Source: Blastococcus sp. PRF04-17
GTDB taxonomy: Bacteria > Actinomycetota > Actinomycetes > Mycobacteriales > Geodermatophilaceae
Direction: 5' to 3'
Length of the DNA stretch: 64,000 nucleotides
Assembly (NCBI RefSeq): GCF_023016265.1
Contig: NZ_CP095412.1
Location: forward strand, 3,968,001-4,032,000
In this document: one piece after another, positions 46,982 through 56,399 of the stretch
Position numbering within the stretch: the first letter of the stretch is position 1
How the letters are laid out: every line of letters starts with the position of its first letter
Position numbers and translations under genes: made by a program
Notes under the pieces: model-generated
The model's database searches: none
What the model was told of the DNA's origin: nothing
The model's input: the letters and a program-made list of their open reading frames with translations, nothing else

Positions 46982-47632
46982 GTGACCCCCGTCGAGAAGA
47001 CGGCCGTCGTGGACCTGCTCGGCGTCCTCGCCTATGCGGAGCTCACCGCGTTCGACCGGCTGGCCGAGGACGCCCGGCTCGCGCCGACCCTCGGCGGGCG
47101 GGCGGCGCTGGCGCGCATGGCGGCGGCGGAGATCGCCCACCACGGGCGGCTCACCGAGCGGCTGTCCGAACTGGGGGTCGACCCCGGCACCGCCATGGCC
47201 CCCTTCGTCTCCGCGCTCGACGCCTTCCACGAGGGCACCCGGCCGAGCACCTGGCTGGAAGGGCTGGTCAAGGCCTACGTGGGCGACGGCCTGGCCACGG
47301 ACTTCTACCGCGAGATCGCCTCGTTCCTGCCCGACCCCGACGGCGCGCTGGTCCTGGACGTGCTGGCCGACACCGGGCACGCGGACTTCGCCGTCCGCGA
47401 GGTGCGGGCGGCCATCAAGGCAGACCGGAAGGTGGCCGGCCGGCTGTCCCTGTGGGGACGGCGCCTCGTCGGCGAGGCGATCACCCAGACCCAGGCCGTG
47501 ATCGCCGAGCACGACGGGCTGGCCGAGCTGATCATCACCGGCACCGGGGACCTGGCCGGTGTCTCGCGGCTGATCGAGCGGATCACGCATGCCCACACCG
47601 AGCGCATGAAGGCGCTGGGTCTCAACCCCTGA
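46982..47632 (+). CDS. ferritin-like fold protein (Rv3210c-like)
   Basis: The 216 aa helical protein resembles the MiaE-like/ferritin-like family beside rhlE in actinobacteria. It is a four-helix bundle with ERAEIAHHGRLTE-type text (AAAEIAHHGRLTERLSE) and EHDGLAELII, which could carry metal ligands. Metal binding and any tRNA-hydroxylase activity are unproven. The GTG at 46982 is preferred because AGGAG lies six bases upstream; an ATG at 46976 abuts the AGGAG directly. Confidence 0.78.
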   Translation: MTPVEKTAVVDLLGVLAYAELTAFDRLAEDARLAPTLGGRAALARMAAAEIAHHGRLTERLSELGVDPGTAMAPFVSALDAFHEGTRPSTWLEGLVKAYVGDGLATDFYREIASFLPDPDGALVLDVLADTGHADFAVREVRAAIKADRKVAGRLSLWGRRLVGEAITQTQAVIAEHDGLAELIITGTGDLAGVSRLIERITHAHTERMKALGLNP

Positions 47633-47646
47633 ACAGGAGGCCCGGC

Positions 47647-48312
47647 GTGCGGCATCTGCTGGTGATCGGTGCCGGGACCGGCATCTCGGCGGCGACCGCG
47701 CGGCTGCTGGGACGGCAGGGCTTCGCCGTCTCGCTCGTGTCCCGCGGGCAGAGCACGCTCGCCGACCTGCGGGCCGCCCTCCGCCACGAGGGCGTCCGGG
47801 TGGAGGAGGCCGGCGCCGATGCCGGCCGGCCCCGGGAGCTGACGGTCGCCGTCCGCGCGATGACCGAGGAGCTGGGGCCGGTCGACGTCCTGCTCTACAA
47901 CGTGTCGGTCGGGCGGCAGGTCGCCGTCGCCGACCTGTCCGCCGACGACCTGCTCGCCGACCTCGCGGCCGGGGCGGCGGGGCTGCAGGCGGCGGTGCAG
48001 GCCGTCCTGCCGGGCATGCGGGAGCGCGGGTCGGGGACGGTGCTGGCCACCGGTGGTGGTTCGGCGGACCGGCCGATCCCGTCGATGGCGACGCTCGGGG
48101 TCCAGAAGGCGGCCCTGCGCGCCCTCGTCGAGGTGCAGGCCGAGGCGCTGGCGCCCGAGGGCATCCACGTGGCGACGGTGACCGTGCGCGGGCTCGTCGG
48201 GGAGGACCAGCAGATCCATCCCGACCGAGTCGCCGCGGTCTACGGGGAGCTGGTCGCCGAGACCGCGGGGCCTCGCGAGCAGTGGCGGACCGTGGTCGAC
48301 CTGCGCCCCTGA
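47647..48312 (+). CDS. short-chain dehydrogenase/reductase-like protein lacking catalytic Tyr
   Basis: The 221 aa protein has the Rossmann start HLLVIGAGTGISAATARLLG and the YNVS segment in place of NNAG. The active-site YxxxK reads LGVQK, so tyrosine is leucine although the lysine is kept. Catalysis is doubtful; it may be a divergent reductase or a non-enzymatic relative. The GTG at 47647 follows AGGAGG. A hairpin covers its stop. Confidence 0.8.
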   Translation: MRHLLVIGAGTGISAATARLLGRQGFAVSLVSRGQSTLADLRAALRHEGVRVEEAGADAGRPRELTVAVRAMTEELGPVDVLLYNVSVGRQVAVADLSADDLLADLAAGAAGLQAAVQAVLPGMRERGSGTVLATGGGSADRPIPSMATLGVQKAALRALVEVQAEALAPEGIHVATVTVRGLVGEDQQIHPDRVAAVYGELVAETAGPREQWRTVVDLRP

Positions 48313-48330
48313 GACCGCGGCGACGGTCTC
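48311..48330. terminator. bidirectional hairpin between convergent genes
   Basis: GAGACCG (48311-48317) pairs with CGGTCTC (48324-48330) around a six-base loop, and the stem overlaps both stop codons (SDR on plus, chemoreceptor on minus). It may work in both directions. Confidence 0.5.
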
Positions 48331-50286
48331 AGACCTTGAACCGGCCGACCAGCCGGGACAGCTCGCCGGTGACATCGGCGAGGCTGTCGGCGGCGTTCCT
48401 CGCCTCGCCGGCGTCCTCGCCGGTCTCCGAGCTGACCGTGGAGATGGCGACGATGGTCTGGGCGATCGAGGTGGTTCCCTGAGCTGCCTCGGAGACGCCG
48501 CGGGACATCTCGTTGGTGGTCGCCGTCTGCTCCTCCACCGCACTGGCGATGGTGGTCTGGTAGTCGCTGATCCGGGAGATCACCTCGTCGATGCGCTCGA
48601 TGGCGGCGACCGCCCCGGCGGTGTCGGCCTGGATGGCCTCGACGCGGCGCGCGATGTCCTCGGTGGCCTTGGCGGTCTCCTGCGCCAGTTCCTTGACCTC
48701 GTTGGCGACGACGGCGAAGCCCTTGCCTGCCTCGCCGGCGCGCGCGGCCTCGATGGTGGCGTTGAGCGCGAGCAGATTGGTCTGCTCGGCGATCGAGGTG
48801 ATGACCTTGACGACGTCCCCGATGGCCTTCGACGAGTCGCCGAGCCGGCTGACCGTCGCGTTGGTGGCCTGGGCGACCTCGACGGCCTCGCCGGCGATGC
48901 GGGATGCCTCGTTCGCGTTCGTCGCGATCTCCCGGATGCTCGCACCCATCTCCTCGGCGCCCGCGGCCACCGCCTGGACGTTGCGGGAGACCTGCTCGGC
49001 GGCCGCGGACACCTGCTGGGTCTGGGCAGCGGTCTGCCCGACCGACTCGGCAAGCCGCCCGGACACGCCCGACATGCCGCCGGACACGTCGGTGAGGGAC
49101 GAGGAGGCACGCCCGATCCCGGTGACCGTGTCGGCAACCGTGGCGACGAAGCGGTTGAAGGCCGCGCCGAGCTGGCCGATCTCGTCCTTGCGCGACTCGT
49201 CGACGCGAGCGGTCAGGTCGCCGTCGCCGTCGGCGATCTCCTCCATCCGGCCACGCAGCGCGTCGAGGGGGGCGACGACGCGCCGGGCGACCAGGAAGGT
49301 GGCCCCGACGGCGAGCGCGATGGTGCCGAGGGCCCCGAGCAGCGTCGTCGTCCGCAGGCCGTGCGCGTCGGCGAGAATGGCCTCCTCCGGCACGTCCACC
49401 AGGAGGGTCCACTGCTGTCCGGTCCCCACCGGGAAGGGCGCCGCCACGAGGACCGTGTCGCCTGAGCCGCCGGTGACGGTCCGCTGCACGGGTGCGCCGT
49501 CGGCGAGGGCGTCCGAGACGACGCCCGCGGCCGGGCCCCGTGGGGCCTGGCCGACCTCGTCGCCGGCCCGGTTGCTCGCCACCACCAGCCCGCCGGTGGA
49601 CACGAGGGCGGCGCGGCCCACCGCGTAGGGCCGGATGGCCGCCACGGCCTCCTGGACCGAGGCGAGGGTGATGTCGACGCCGGCGACCCCGATGACCCGC
49701 CCGTCGGCAGCCCGCACCGGTGACGCCAGGGAGGTGATGAGCAGCTGCTTGCCGGCGACCTCGTACTCGTAGGGCTCCAGCGCCACGTCGCCGCCGCTGT
49801 CCCGCGCCAGGAGGTAGTAGTCGCCGACACCGGGCTGGTCGTAGCCGACGAGGGGGCGACGGCGACGCGGTCGCCGTCGCGGTACCAGTAGGAGATGTAG
49901 CGGCCCGAGGCGTCGCTGGTGGGGGTGCCCGCGAACTCGGGGTCGCGGCCGTCGAAGGCCCCGGGCTCGAACGCAGACCAGACGCCCAGCAGCGTGGGGT
50001 CGGCCGCGAGCAGGTCTCGCTCGACGGCGTCGGCGAGCGCCCGGTCACCCTGCACCCCGGACGCCATCGCGCCGAGGGTGCGGGCCAGCGTCTGCGCGGT
50101 GCCGAGCTGCCGGGTGAGCTGCACCTGGACCCGCTCCGCCTCGGCCGAGGCCAGGCTCTCGGCGTAGCGGAGCCCGTCCTCGCGGGCCTGCCCGGTGGTG
50201 AGCACGGTGACCGCTGCCACCAGGGCGGCGAGGGCGATGGCCAGCACCGCGGCGGTGCTCACGACGAGGCGGGTCTTCACGGTCAT
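48329..50286 (-). CDS. methyl-accepting chemotaxis protein, frameshifted in this sequence
   Basis: A chemoreceptor with an N-terminal membrane helix ([20 protein letters not shown]), a periplasm-facing dCache-type sensor domain ([26 protein letters not shown]), and a second helix near residue 300. A HAMP-like region ([13 protein letters not shown]) follows, then a signalling domain with the hairpin tip [19 protein letters not shown]. The frame breaks at the G run 49852-49856, one base short of six; the restored length is 652 aa. ATG 50286 has GGGAG ahead. A motile or chemotactic lifestyle is implied; no che operon is here. Confidence 0.9.
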
Positions 50287-50432
50287 GACGGGGCTCCCGG
50301 CGGTCACTGCGGTCAGCGGATTCGCTGCCGTATCGGTCCACGCCCGTCCGGATGTGACTCGAACCGCACCCGCCTCGGGGCCCCCGCCACACCTGCCCCT
50401 CGTGTCCCAGGAGGCGCACCCCGGCAGCAGAA

Positions 50433-50475
50433 GGCCCTCCGGCGCGCCAGGTGGTGGCTGGCGCGCCGGAGGGCC
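50433..50475 (-). terminator. perfect 17-bp hairpin after DUF3107 gene
   Basis: 17 perfect pairs (50433-50449 with 50459-50475) around a nine-base loop. It lies 26 bases downstream of the DUF3107 stop, so it most likely ends that transcript. It has no T tract. Confidence 0.75.
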
Positions 50476-50501
50476 GGGATGCTGATGCGGATGCTGAGGC
50501 G

Positions 50502-50738
50502 CTACGCCCCGGCGATGAAGCCGACGCGACGCTGGTCGGCCTGCGCGATCTCCACGTAGGCGATCCGGTCGACCGGGACGAGCACGCGGCGGCCCCGTTC
50601 GTCCTCCAGGGTCAGCAGGCCGTCCTTGGTCGACCCGGACATGGCCGCTGCCACGTCCTTCGCGATCTCGTCGGGGGTCTTGGGGCTGTCGATGACCAGC
50701 TCCCGGGGCGAGTGCTGGACGCCGATCTTGACTTCCAC
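50502..50738 (-). CDS. DUF3107 family protein (Rv3208A/TB9.4-like)
   Basis: The 78 aa protein starts MEVKIGVQHSPRELVIDSPK and ends VLVPVDRIAYVEIAQADQRR, matching the DUF3107 family. Function is unknown. It lies next to the TetR gene as Rv3208A lies next to Rv3208. ATG at 50738 with a GGAGG six bases ahead. Confidence 0.88.
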   Translation of the reverse strand: MEVKIGVQHSPRELVIDSPKTPDEIAKDVAAAMSGSTKDGLLTLEDERGRRVLVPVDRIAYVEIAQADQRRVGFIAGA

Positions 50739-50846
50739 GTGGGCGATGCCTCCTCGGTTCGCGCGACTGTCCGCAACGCTAGACCAGCGTCGGGAGGCAC
50801 GACCGTTCCGACGGGTGCGCCGACAGCGAACGCCGTCGCCGTCGCC

Positions 50847-51488
50847 TCAGCGGGAGTCGCCGTCGACCCGGGGGAAGCCGGAGATGCCCCGCCAGGCCAG
50901 CGCCGACATCAGGCTCACCGCCTCGTCCCGGGATACGGTGCCCTTGCGGGGCAGCCACCAGCGCGCGCTGGTCTCGGCGAGGCCGGTCAGTCCGGATGCC
51001 AGGAGCAGCGCCCGCTCCGGGTCGGCCCCGGTGTCGGCGGCGATGACCTCGGCGATCGCGTCGACGCAGACCCCCGTACCGCGGTCGACGATGGCCCGGA
51101 CGTCGGCGTCGTTGCGCAGGTCGGACTCGAAGACCAGGCGGAAGGCCTCGCCCTCGGCGTCGATGAAGTCGAAGTAGGCGCCCACCGCGGCGTCGACGCG
51201 CTCGCGGTTGTCGTCGGTGCGGCCCATGGCCTCGGCCACGCGCTCGGCCAGTTCGGAGACGTGCTCCTCGAGGAGCGCCAGGTACAGCTCCCGCTTGCCC
51301 GGGAAGTGCTGGTAGAGCACCGGCTTGCTGACACCCGCGCGGTCGGCGATGTCGTCCATCGCCGCTGCGTGGAAGCCCTGGGCGACGAACACGTCCTGGG
51401 CGGCGCGCAGCAGCTGCAGCCGGCGCGCACCCCGAGGCAGTCGGGACGTGCGTCGGCTCGGCTCCGCGGTCGGACGGGTCGGCTGCAT
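50847..51488 (-). CDS. TetR-family transcriptional regulator (Rv3208-like)
   Basis: The 213 aa protein has an N-terminal HTH (LRAAQDVFVAQGFHAAAMDD, IADRAGVSKPVLYQHFPGKR) and a helical ligand domain (VGAYFDFIDAEGEAFRLVFE). The ligand and targets are unknown. It is divergent from the alpha/beta hydrolase gene at 51557, which is a natural candidate target. ATG at 51488. Confidence 0.9.
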   Translation of the reverse strand: MQPTRPTAEPSRRTSRLPRGARRLQLLRAAQDVFVAQGFHAAAMDDIADRAGVSKPVLYQHFPGKRELYLALLEEHVSELAERVAEAMGRTDDNRERVDAAVGAYFDFIDAEGEAFRLVFESDLRNDADVRAIVDRGTGVCVDAIAEVIAADTGADPERALLLASGLTGLAETSARWWLPRKGTVSRDEAVSLMSALAWRGISGFPRVDGDSR

Positions 51489-51556
51489 CAGAGCGTGATG
51501 TTACCGACGGGTTGGCGGGCCGCAGGGCGAGCGGGCGGGGATTACCGTCGAAAGCG

Positions 51557-52594
51557 ATGCCCGAGGCCCCCATTCCCACCGACACCGTCGTGCCGGCGGT
51601 CCCGTCGACGACGCCCTTGCCCCGGCTCACATCGATGGTCCCGCCGTGGCCCGGCGAGGACCTTTCCGTCCCCGGCGGCACCGTCTTCGTCCGGCACGCC
51701 CCGTGGTCCGGCCCCGTCGACGGTGGCGCGGACGGCGCACCCCGCGAGCGGGCCCTCTACGTGCACGGGCTGGGCGGCGCGTCGACCAACTGGACCGACC
51801 TCGCCGCGCTGCTCGCCGTGCGGTTCGAGGGGTGGGCCCTGGATCTGCCGGGCTTCGGCCGCTCCCAGCCGCCACCGCGCGGGCGGTACTCCATCCGTGG
51901 CCACGTGCGCGCGGTGGTCGACGTCCTCGAGCACCTGGTGAGCCTGCCGGGAGCGGCGCAGGGCCGGCCGGTGCACCTGGTCGGCAACTCGCTCGGCGGC
52001 CTGGCCGGCCTGCTGGTGGCCGCCCGCCGCCCGGACCTGGTGGCGACGCTGACCCTGGTGTCGCCGGCCATGCCGGTCTACCGCGTCCCACCGGCGTTCA
52101 GCCGGCTGCTGCTGCTCCTGCTCGTGCCGGGCGTCCCGTCGCTGGCGGAGAAGAGACTGGCCGGGATCACGCCCGAGGAGAACGTCCGGGCCATGATCCG
52201 GATGTGCTTCGGCGAACCCGGCCGGGTCCCGCGAAGGCGGGTCGAGCAGGCCGTGCAGGAGATGCGCGAGCGCGCCGAGCAGCCGTGGGCCGACCGCGCG
52301 CTGACCCGCAGCATGCGCGGCCTCATCGCCTCCTACCTCCGGGTCGGCGCCGCCAACGGCTGGCGGGCCGCCCGATCGCTGCGCATGCCGACGTTGGTGA
52401 TCTGGGGTGGGCGCGACAAGCTCGTCGATGCCGCGCTGGCCCCACGGCTGGCCGGCGTCGTCCCCGATGCCCGGCTGCTGCTGCTGGACGCCGTCGGTCA
52501 CGTCGCCATGCTGGAGGCGCCCGAGGCCACCGCGCGGGCGGTGCTCGGCATGGTCGAGTCGCTCGACGAGCAGACCGTTCGCAGCGGCGCCTGA
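51557..52594 (+). CDS. alpha/beta hydrolase
   Basis: The 345 aa protein has HGLGGASTNWTDLAALL as oxyanion loop, ALDLPGFGRSQPPPRGRYSI, the nucleophile elbow LVGNSLGGLAGLL, and the late WGGRDKLVDA and AVGHVAMLEAP with acid and histidine. Substrate unknown. The ATG at 51557 lies eight bases after a TACCGT box, which suggests a leaderless transcript. An ATG upstream is not favoured because the region before it is the promoter shared with tetR. Confidence 0.88.
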   Translation: MPEAPIPTDTVVPAVPSTTPLPRLTSMVPPWPGEDLSVPGGTVFVRHAPWSGPVDGGADGAPRERALYVHGLGGASTNWTDLAALLAVRFEGWALDLPGFGRSQPPPRGRYSIRGHVRAVVDVLEHLVSLPGAAQGRPVHLVGNSLGGLAGLLVAARRPDLVATLTLVSPAMPVYRVPPAFSRLLLLLLVPGVPSLAEKRLAGITPEENVRAMIRMCFGEPGRVPRRRVEQAVQEMRERAEQPWADRALTRSMRGLIASYLRVGAANGWRAARSLRMPTLVIWGGRDKLVDAALAPRLAGVVPDARLLLLDAVGHVAMLEAPEATARAVLGMVESLDEQTVRSGA

Positions 52595-52693
52595 CGCGGC
52601 GCGACCGGCGCGGAACGTTCGCGCTGCTGTCGACACGGCACCCAGCGTGAGACCCTGGGCAGCTGACGCCGGTCCCGGAGACGAGGAGCGCGA

Positions 52694-53685
52694 GTGCGGC
52701 CCGAGGAAGGACGCCCCGCCGGCGGTCGTCCGACGGACGGCCGCCCCGGTGCCGCGCGCCCGGACTCCTCGCCCCTCGGGCGGCGGGTGATGCCACGCAC
52801 CGCCGTGGCCGACCGGCCGGCGCCGCTCGTCGCGCGCACCGGGCTGGACGACCCGCGCCACCCCCGCAGGCGGCACGACGGCCGGAGCCGGGTCCGGCGT
52901 TTCGTCGGCCGGTACGGCTGGCGGGCGTATGCGATCCCGCTGCTGACCGTCGCCACGCTCGTGGTCCTGGTCGACCTGGCGCGCAGCGTGCCAGGGGCGA
53001 CGGGGGCCGGGGCGACGACGGCGGTGCCGACGACCCGGCAGGCGCCCTCCTCCGACGTCCCTCCGCAGTCGCCCGAACCGGTGCCTGCGACGGCCGAGGG
53101 CGACGCCGAGCCGACCGAGCAGGCCGAGGTCGTCGGCCCGCAGCCCTACGTCGAGCAGGGGGCCGGCACCGTCTCGGTCGTGGACGGCACGTCGGCGGTG
53201 ACGGGCACCGGCCCGTTGCAGCGGTTCATCGTCGAGGTCGAGGACAGCACCGAGGTCGACGGGGCCGCCTTCGCGGCAGCGGTCGAGTCGACGCTGGGCG
53301 ACCCGCGGTCGTGGGGGCCGGCGGGCGGCTGTCCTTCCAGCGCGTGGGCGCGGCCGAGGCGGCGGCGGGGCAGTTCGACTTCAGGGTCAGCCTCGTCAGC
53401 CCCGGGAGCATGGAGACGTACTGCCCGGGCGTCGGCACCGGCGGCTACACCTCCTGCCGGTACGGCGACCGCGCCGTCATCAACCTCGCGCGCTGGGCCA
53501 CGGCGGTCCCGCACTACGACGGGGACATCGCCACCTATCGCCAGTACGTGGTCAACCACGAGGTGGGGCACGTGCTGGGGAACGGCCACGTCGACTGCCC
53601 CGGGGCCGGCCAGGTCGCGCCGGTCATGCTCCAGCAGACCCTCGGTCTGCAGGGCTGCGTCCGGAACGCCTGGCCCTACCCGTAG
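52694..53685 (+). CDS. DUF3152 zinc-metalloprotease-like protein, frameshifted in this sequence
   Basis: A 330 aa protein anchored by one N-terminal helix (AIPLLTVATLVVLVDLA) with a disordered linker and an extracytoplasmic domain (Rv3207c position). The C-terminal domain has the zincin motif YVVNHEVGHVLGNGHVDCPG, with HExxH and third ligand His plus a Cys. The frame breaks at the G run 53313-53317, one base short of six; restored text is RSWGAGGRLSFQRV. GTG at 52694. It is next to moeZ's cluster as in mycobacteria. Confidence 0.85.
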
Positions 53686-53771
53686 CGCTCCCGCAGGGCT
53701 AAGTTCCCCCTGGTGCGCCGGGAAGCCTGGTCGGCAAGTCGTGTTCCCGATCGCCCGGGAGGGCCCGCGCC

Positions 53772-54677
53772 ATGTCCACCGACGCCCCTGCGGTCCGCGC
53801 TGCCGGACTGACCAAGCGCTTCGCCACGACGCTCGCCGTCGACGAGCTGTCCCTGGACGTCCCCGCCGGGGAGGTCTTCGGTTTCCTGGGCCCCAACGGC
53901 GCCGGTAAGTCGACCACGATCCGGATGCTGCTCGGCCTGCTGCGCCCCACCGCCGGCAGCGCCGAGATCTTCGGCGTCCCGGTCGCCGACGTCGAACGCG
54001 CGCACGCCCAGCTGGCCTACGTGCCCGCGGACGTCGCGCTGTGGCCCTCGCTCACCGGTCAGGAGTGCCTGGACCTGCTCGCCGGCGTGGGCCCCGGAAC
54101 CGACCTGGCCTACCGCGACGAGCTGATCGCGCGGTTCCAGCTGGACCCGGGCAAGCGCGCCCGCACCTACTCGACCGGCAACCGGCAGAAGGTGGCGCTC
54201 GTGGCCGCGTTCGCCACCCGCGCGCCGCTGCTGGTCCTGGACGAGCCCACCAGTGGCCTGGACCCCCTGATGGAGCGGGAGTTCCGGCGCTGCATCGGCG
54301 AGGCGGGCCAGCGCGGTCAGACGGTCTTCCTCAGCTCCCACCAGCTGGCCGAGGTGGAGGCGGTCTGCTCCCGCGTCGGCATCCTGCGCGCCGGCCGCCT
54401 CGTGGAGGTCGCCGGGCTGGCGGAGCTGCGCCGGCTCCGCCGCTCCGAGGTCGTCGTCGACCTCGCGCGGCCCACGTCCGCGCTGGACCAGCTGGCCGGC
54501 CTCCCGGCGGTGGCCGACGTCCGGTGGGCCTCGCCGCTGCAGGTGACCCTGGCGCTGACCGGCCCGCCCGGCCCGGTGCTGCGGGCGCTCGCCGACGCCG
54601 ACGTCGTCCGCCTCGACGTCCGGGAGCCGTCCCTCGAGGAGATCTTCCTCGACTACTACGGCCAGGCCTCGGCGTGA
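53772..54677 (+). CDS. ABC transporter ATP-binding protein (ABC-2 export type)
   Basis: The 301 aa ATPase shows Walker A GPNGAGKSTTIRML, the signature YSTGNRQKVALVAAF (typical of ABC-2 exporters), Walker B LVLDEPTSGLDPLMEREF and the H-loop FLSSHQLAEVEAV. It pairs with the permease whose start overlaps its stop (GTGA). The cargo is not known; drug or lipid export is common for this type. ATG at 53772. Confidence 0.93.
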   Translation: MSTDAPAVRAAGLTKRFATTLAVDELSLDVPAGEVFGFLGPNGAGKSTTIRMLLGLLRPTAGSAEIFGVPVADVERAHAQLAYVPADVALWPSLTGQECLDLLAGVGPGTDLAYRDELIARFQLDPGKRARTYSTGNRQKVALVAAFATRAPLLVLDEPTSGLDPLMEREFRRCIGEAGQRGQTVFLSSHQLAEVEAVCSRVGILRAGRLVEVAGLAELRRLRRSEVVVDLARPTSALDQLAGLPAVADVRWASPLQVTLALTGPPGPVLRALADADVVRLDVREPSLEEIFLDYYGQASA

Positions 54678-56317
54678 CCACGGGGACGGCGCCCCGCCTC
54701 GGACCCGACGTCGAGCGGCCGGTTCCTCCCGCCCGGCCCGGGACGGTGGTCACGCGGGCCCTGGTTCGGCACGTCCGGCGCGGCACGCTGGTCGTCGCGC
54801 TACTCTGCGCGGGGGTTCCCGCCTTCGTCGCCCGGGAGTACGAGCGGACCTTCAGCGGCGCGTTCGGCGCCGACTCGCTCGCCGCGCTCGCGGAGAACCC
54901 CGCCATCCGCACCCTCTTCGGACCGCCCGTGGCCCTCGACGACGCCGGCGGCTTCACGGTCTGGCGCACCGGGACGGTGGTCTGCGTCCTCGTCGGCGTC
55001 TGGGGGGCGCTGGCGGGGACCCGGGTGACCCGCGGCGAGGAGGAGGCGGGCCGCGCCGACCTGCTCCTCGCCGGCCGGATCCGGTTGCCCGCCTACGTGC
55101 GGCGGACCCTCGCCGTCCTGCTCACCTCCGGCGCGCTGATCGGCACAGCGGTGGCCGGGGGCCTGCTGCTCGCCGGCACGGCGCCGGCCGGCTCCGTGCT
55201 GTTCGGCGCCGTCGCCGGCGGGACCGCCATGGCCGGCGCCGCGCTCGGCGTGCTGGCCGGTCAGCTGGTGCCGGAGCGCCGTGCCGCGTCCGGTCTGGCC
55301 GTCGGCACCCTGCTGGTCGGCCTGTTGGCCCGGATGGTCGGCGACGGCGTGGCGGCGCTGTCCTGGCTGCAGTGGCTGAGCCCGTTCGGGCTGTTGAGCC
55401 GCACCGCGCCGTATGCGGAGGACCGCTGGGCGCCGGTCCTGGTGCTGGCCGCCCAGGTCGCCCTCCTCGCCGTCCTGGCCGGCGTGCTGGCCGGCGGGCG
55501 GGACGTCGGCACCGGGCGGTGGCGGTCGGTCGAGCGCCGCCGCGCCCCCAGCCGGCTGCTGCGGTCGCTGCCCGGCCTGGCCGTGCACCGGACGCGGCGG
55601 GCGACGGCGACCTGGTCAGCGGGCGTGGCGGCGTACTTCCTCCTCATCGGCCTGCTGGCCTCGACGATGCTGGAGTTCCTCCGCGACAACCCGGTGTTCG
55701 CCGACATGGCCGCCGCGGCCGGCTTCGCGGGCCTCGCCTCGGTGCAGGGCTACGCCGCGTCGCTGTTCGCGCTGCTCGCCATCCCGGTGGGCGCCTACGC
55801 GGCCGGGCGGATCGCCGGCCTCGCCGCGGACGAGGCGGCCTCCCGGCTCACGCTGCTGTACTCCCGGCCGGTCGGGCGGCTGCGCTGGGTCACGTGGGAG
55901 GCGGCGGTCGTCGCCGTCGGCGCCCTCGTCGTCGCGACGGCCGCGGGCCTGGCCACCTGGATCGGCGCGACCTCGGTGGACGCGGACCTGGCTCTGGGCG
56001 AGGCGCTGGGCGGTGCCCTCAACGTCGTCCCCGTGGCGCTGCTCTGCTTGGGCGCCGCGCTGCTGGCCCTGGGCTGGGCACCCTCCGCGGTGCTCGCCAT
56101 CGGTGTCCTGCCCGCGGCGGGCGGCTTCCTGCTGCTCGTGCTGGCCGACACCTTCGGCTGGCCGGGGTGGGTCCGCGGCCTGTCGCCCTTCGCCCACCTG
56201 GCCCAGGTGCCGGCCGCCCCGGTGGACGTCGCCGGTGCCCTGAGCATGCTGGTGATCGCCCTGCTGCTGGCCGTGGTGGGTCTGGCCGGGTACGCCCGCC
56301 GGGACCTCCGCGGCTGA
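54674..56317 (+). CDS. ABC-2 type transporter permease, 12-span-like
   Basis: The 547 aa integral membrane protein has about twelve hydrophobic helices in two blocks of six (first block residues about 25-270, second about 310-540), as in fused-permease ABC exporters. GTG start at 54674 overlaps the ATPase gene, so both are translationally coupled. It would form the membrane pore with two copies of the ATPase. Cargo unknown. Confidence 0.87.
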   Translation: MTTGTAPRLGPDVERPVPPARPGTVVTRALVRHVRRGTLVVALLCAGVPAFVAREYERTFSGAFGADSLAALAENPAIRTLFGPPVALDDAGGFTVWRTGTVVCVLVGVWGALAGTRVTRGEEEAGRADLLLAGRIRLPAYVRRTLAVLLTSGALIGTAVAGGLLLAGTAPAGSVLFGAVAGGTAMAGAALGVLAGQLVPERRAASGLAVGTLLVGLLARMVGDGVAALSWLQWLSPFGLLSRTAPYAEDRWAPVLVLAAQVALLAVLAGVLAGGRDVGTGRWRSVERRRAPSRLLRSLPGLAVHRTRRATATWSAGVAAYFLLIGLLASTMLEFLRDNPVFADMAAAAGFAGLASVQGYAASLFALLAIPVGAYAAGRIAGLAADEAASRLTLLYSRPVGRLRWVTWEAAVVAVGALVVATAAGLATWIGATSVDADLALGEALGGALNVVPVALLCLGAALLALGWAPSAVLAIGVLPAAGGFLLLVLADTFGWPGWVRGLSPFAHLAQVPAAPVDVAGALSMLVIALLLAVVGLAGYARRDLRG

Positions 56318-56399
56318 GGGAATCGGCCCGGCTGTTCCGCTGTTGTGCGCGGAGACGACGGCCCAGTGAGGCCGAGTAGGAGAACCAGAGGAGAGATCC

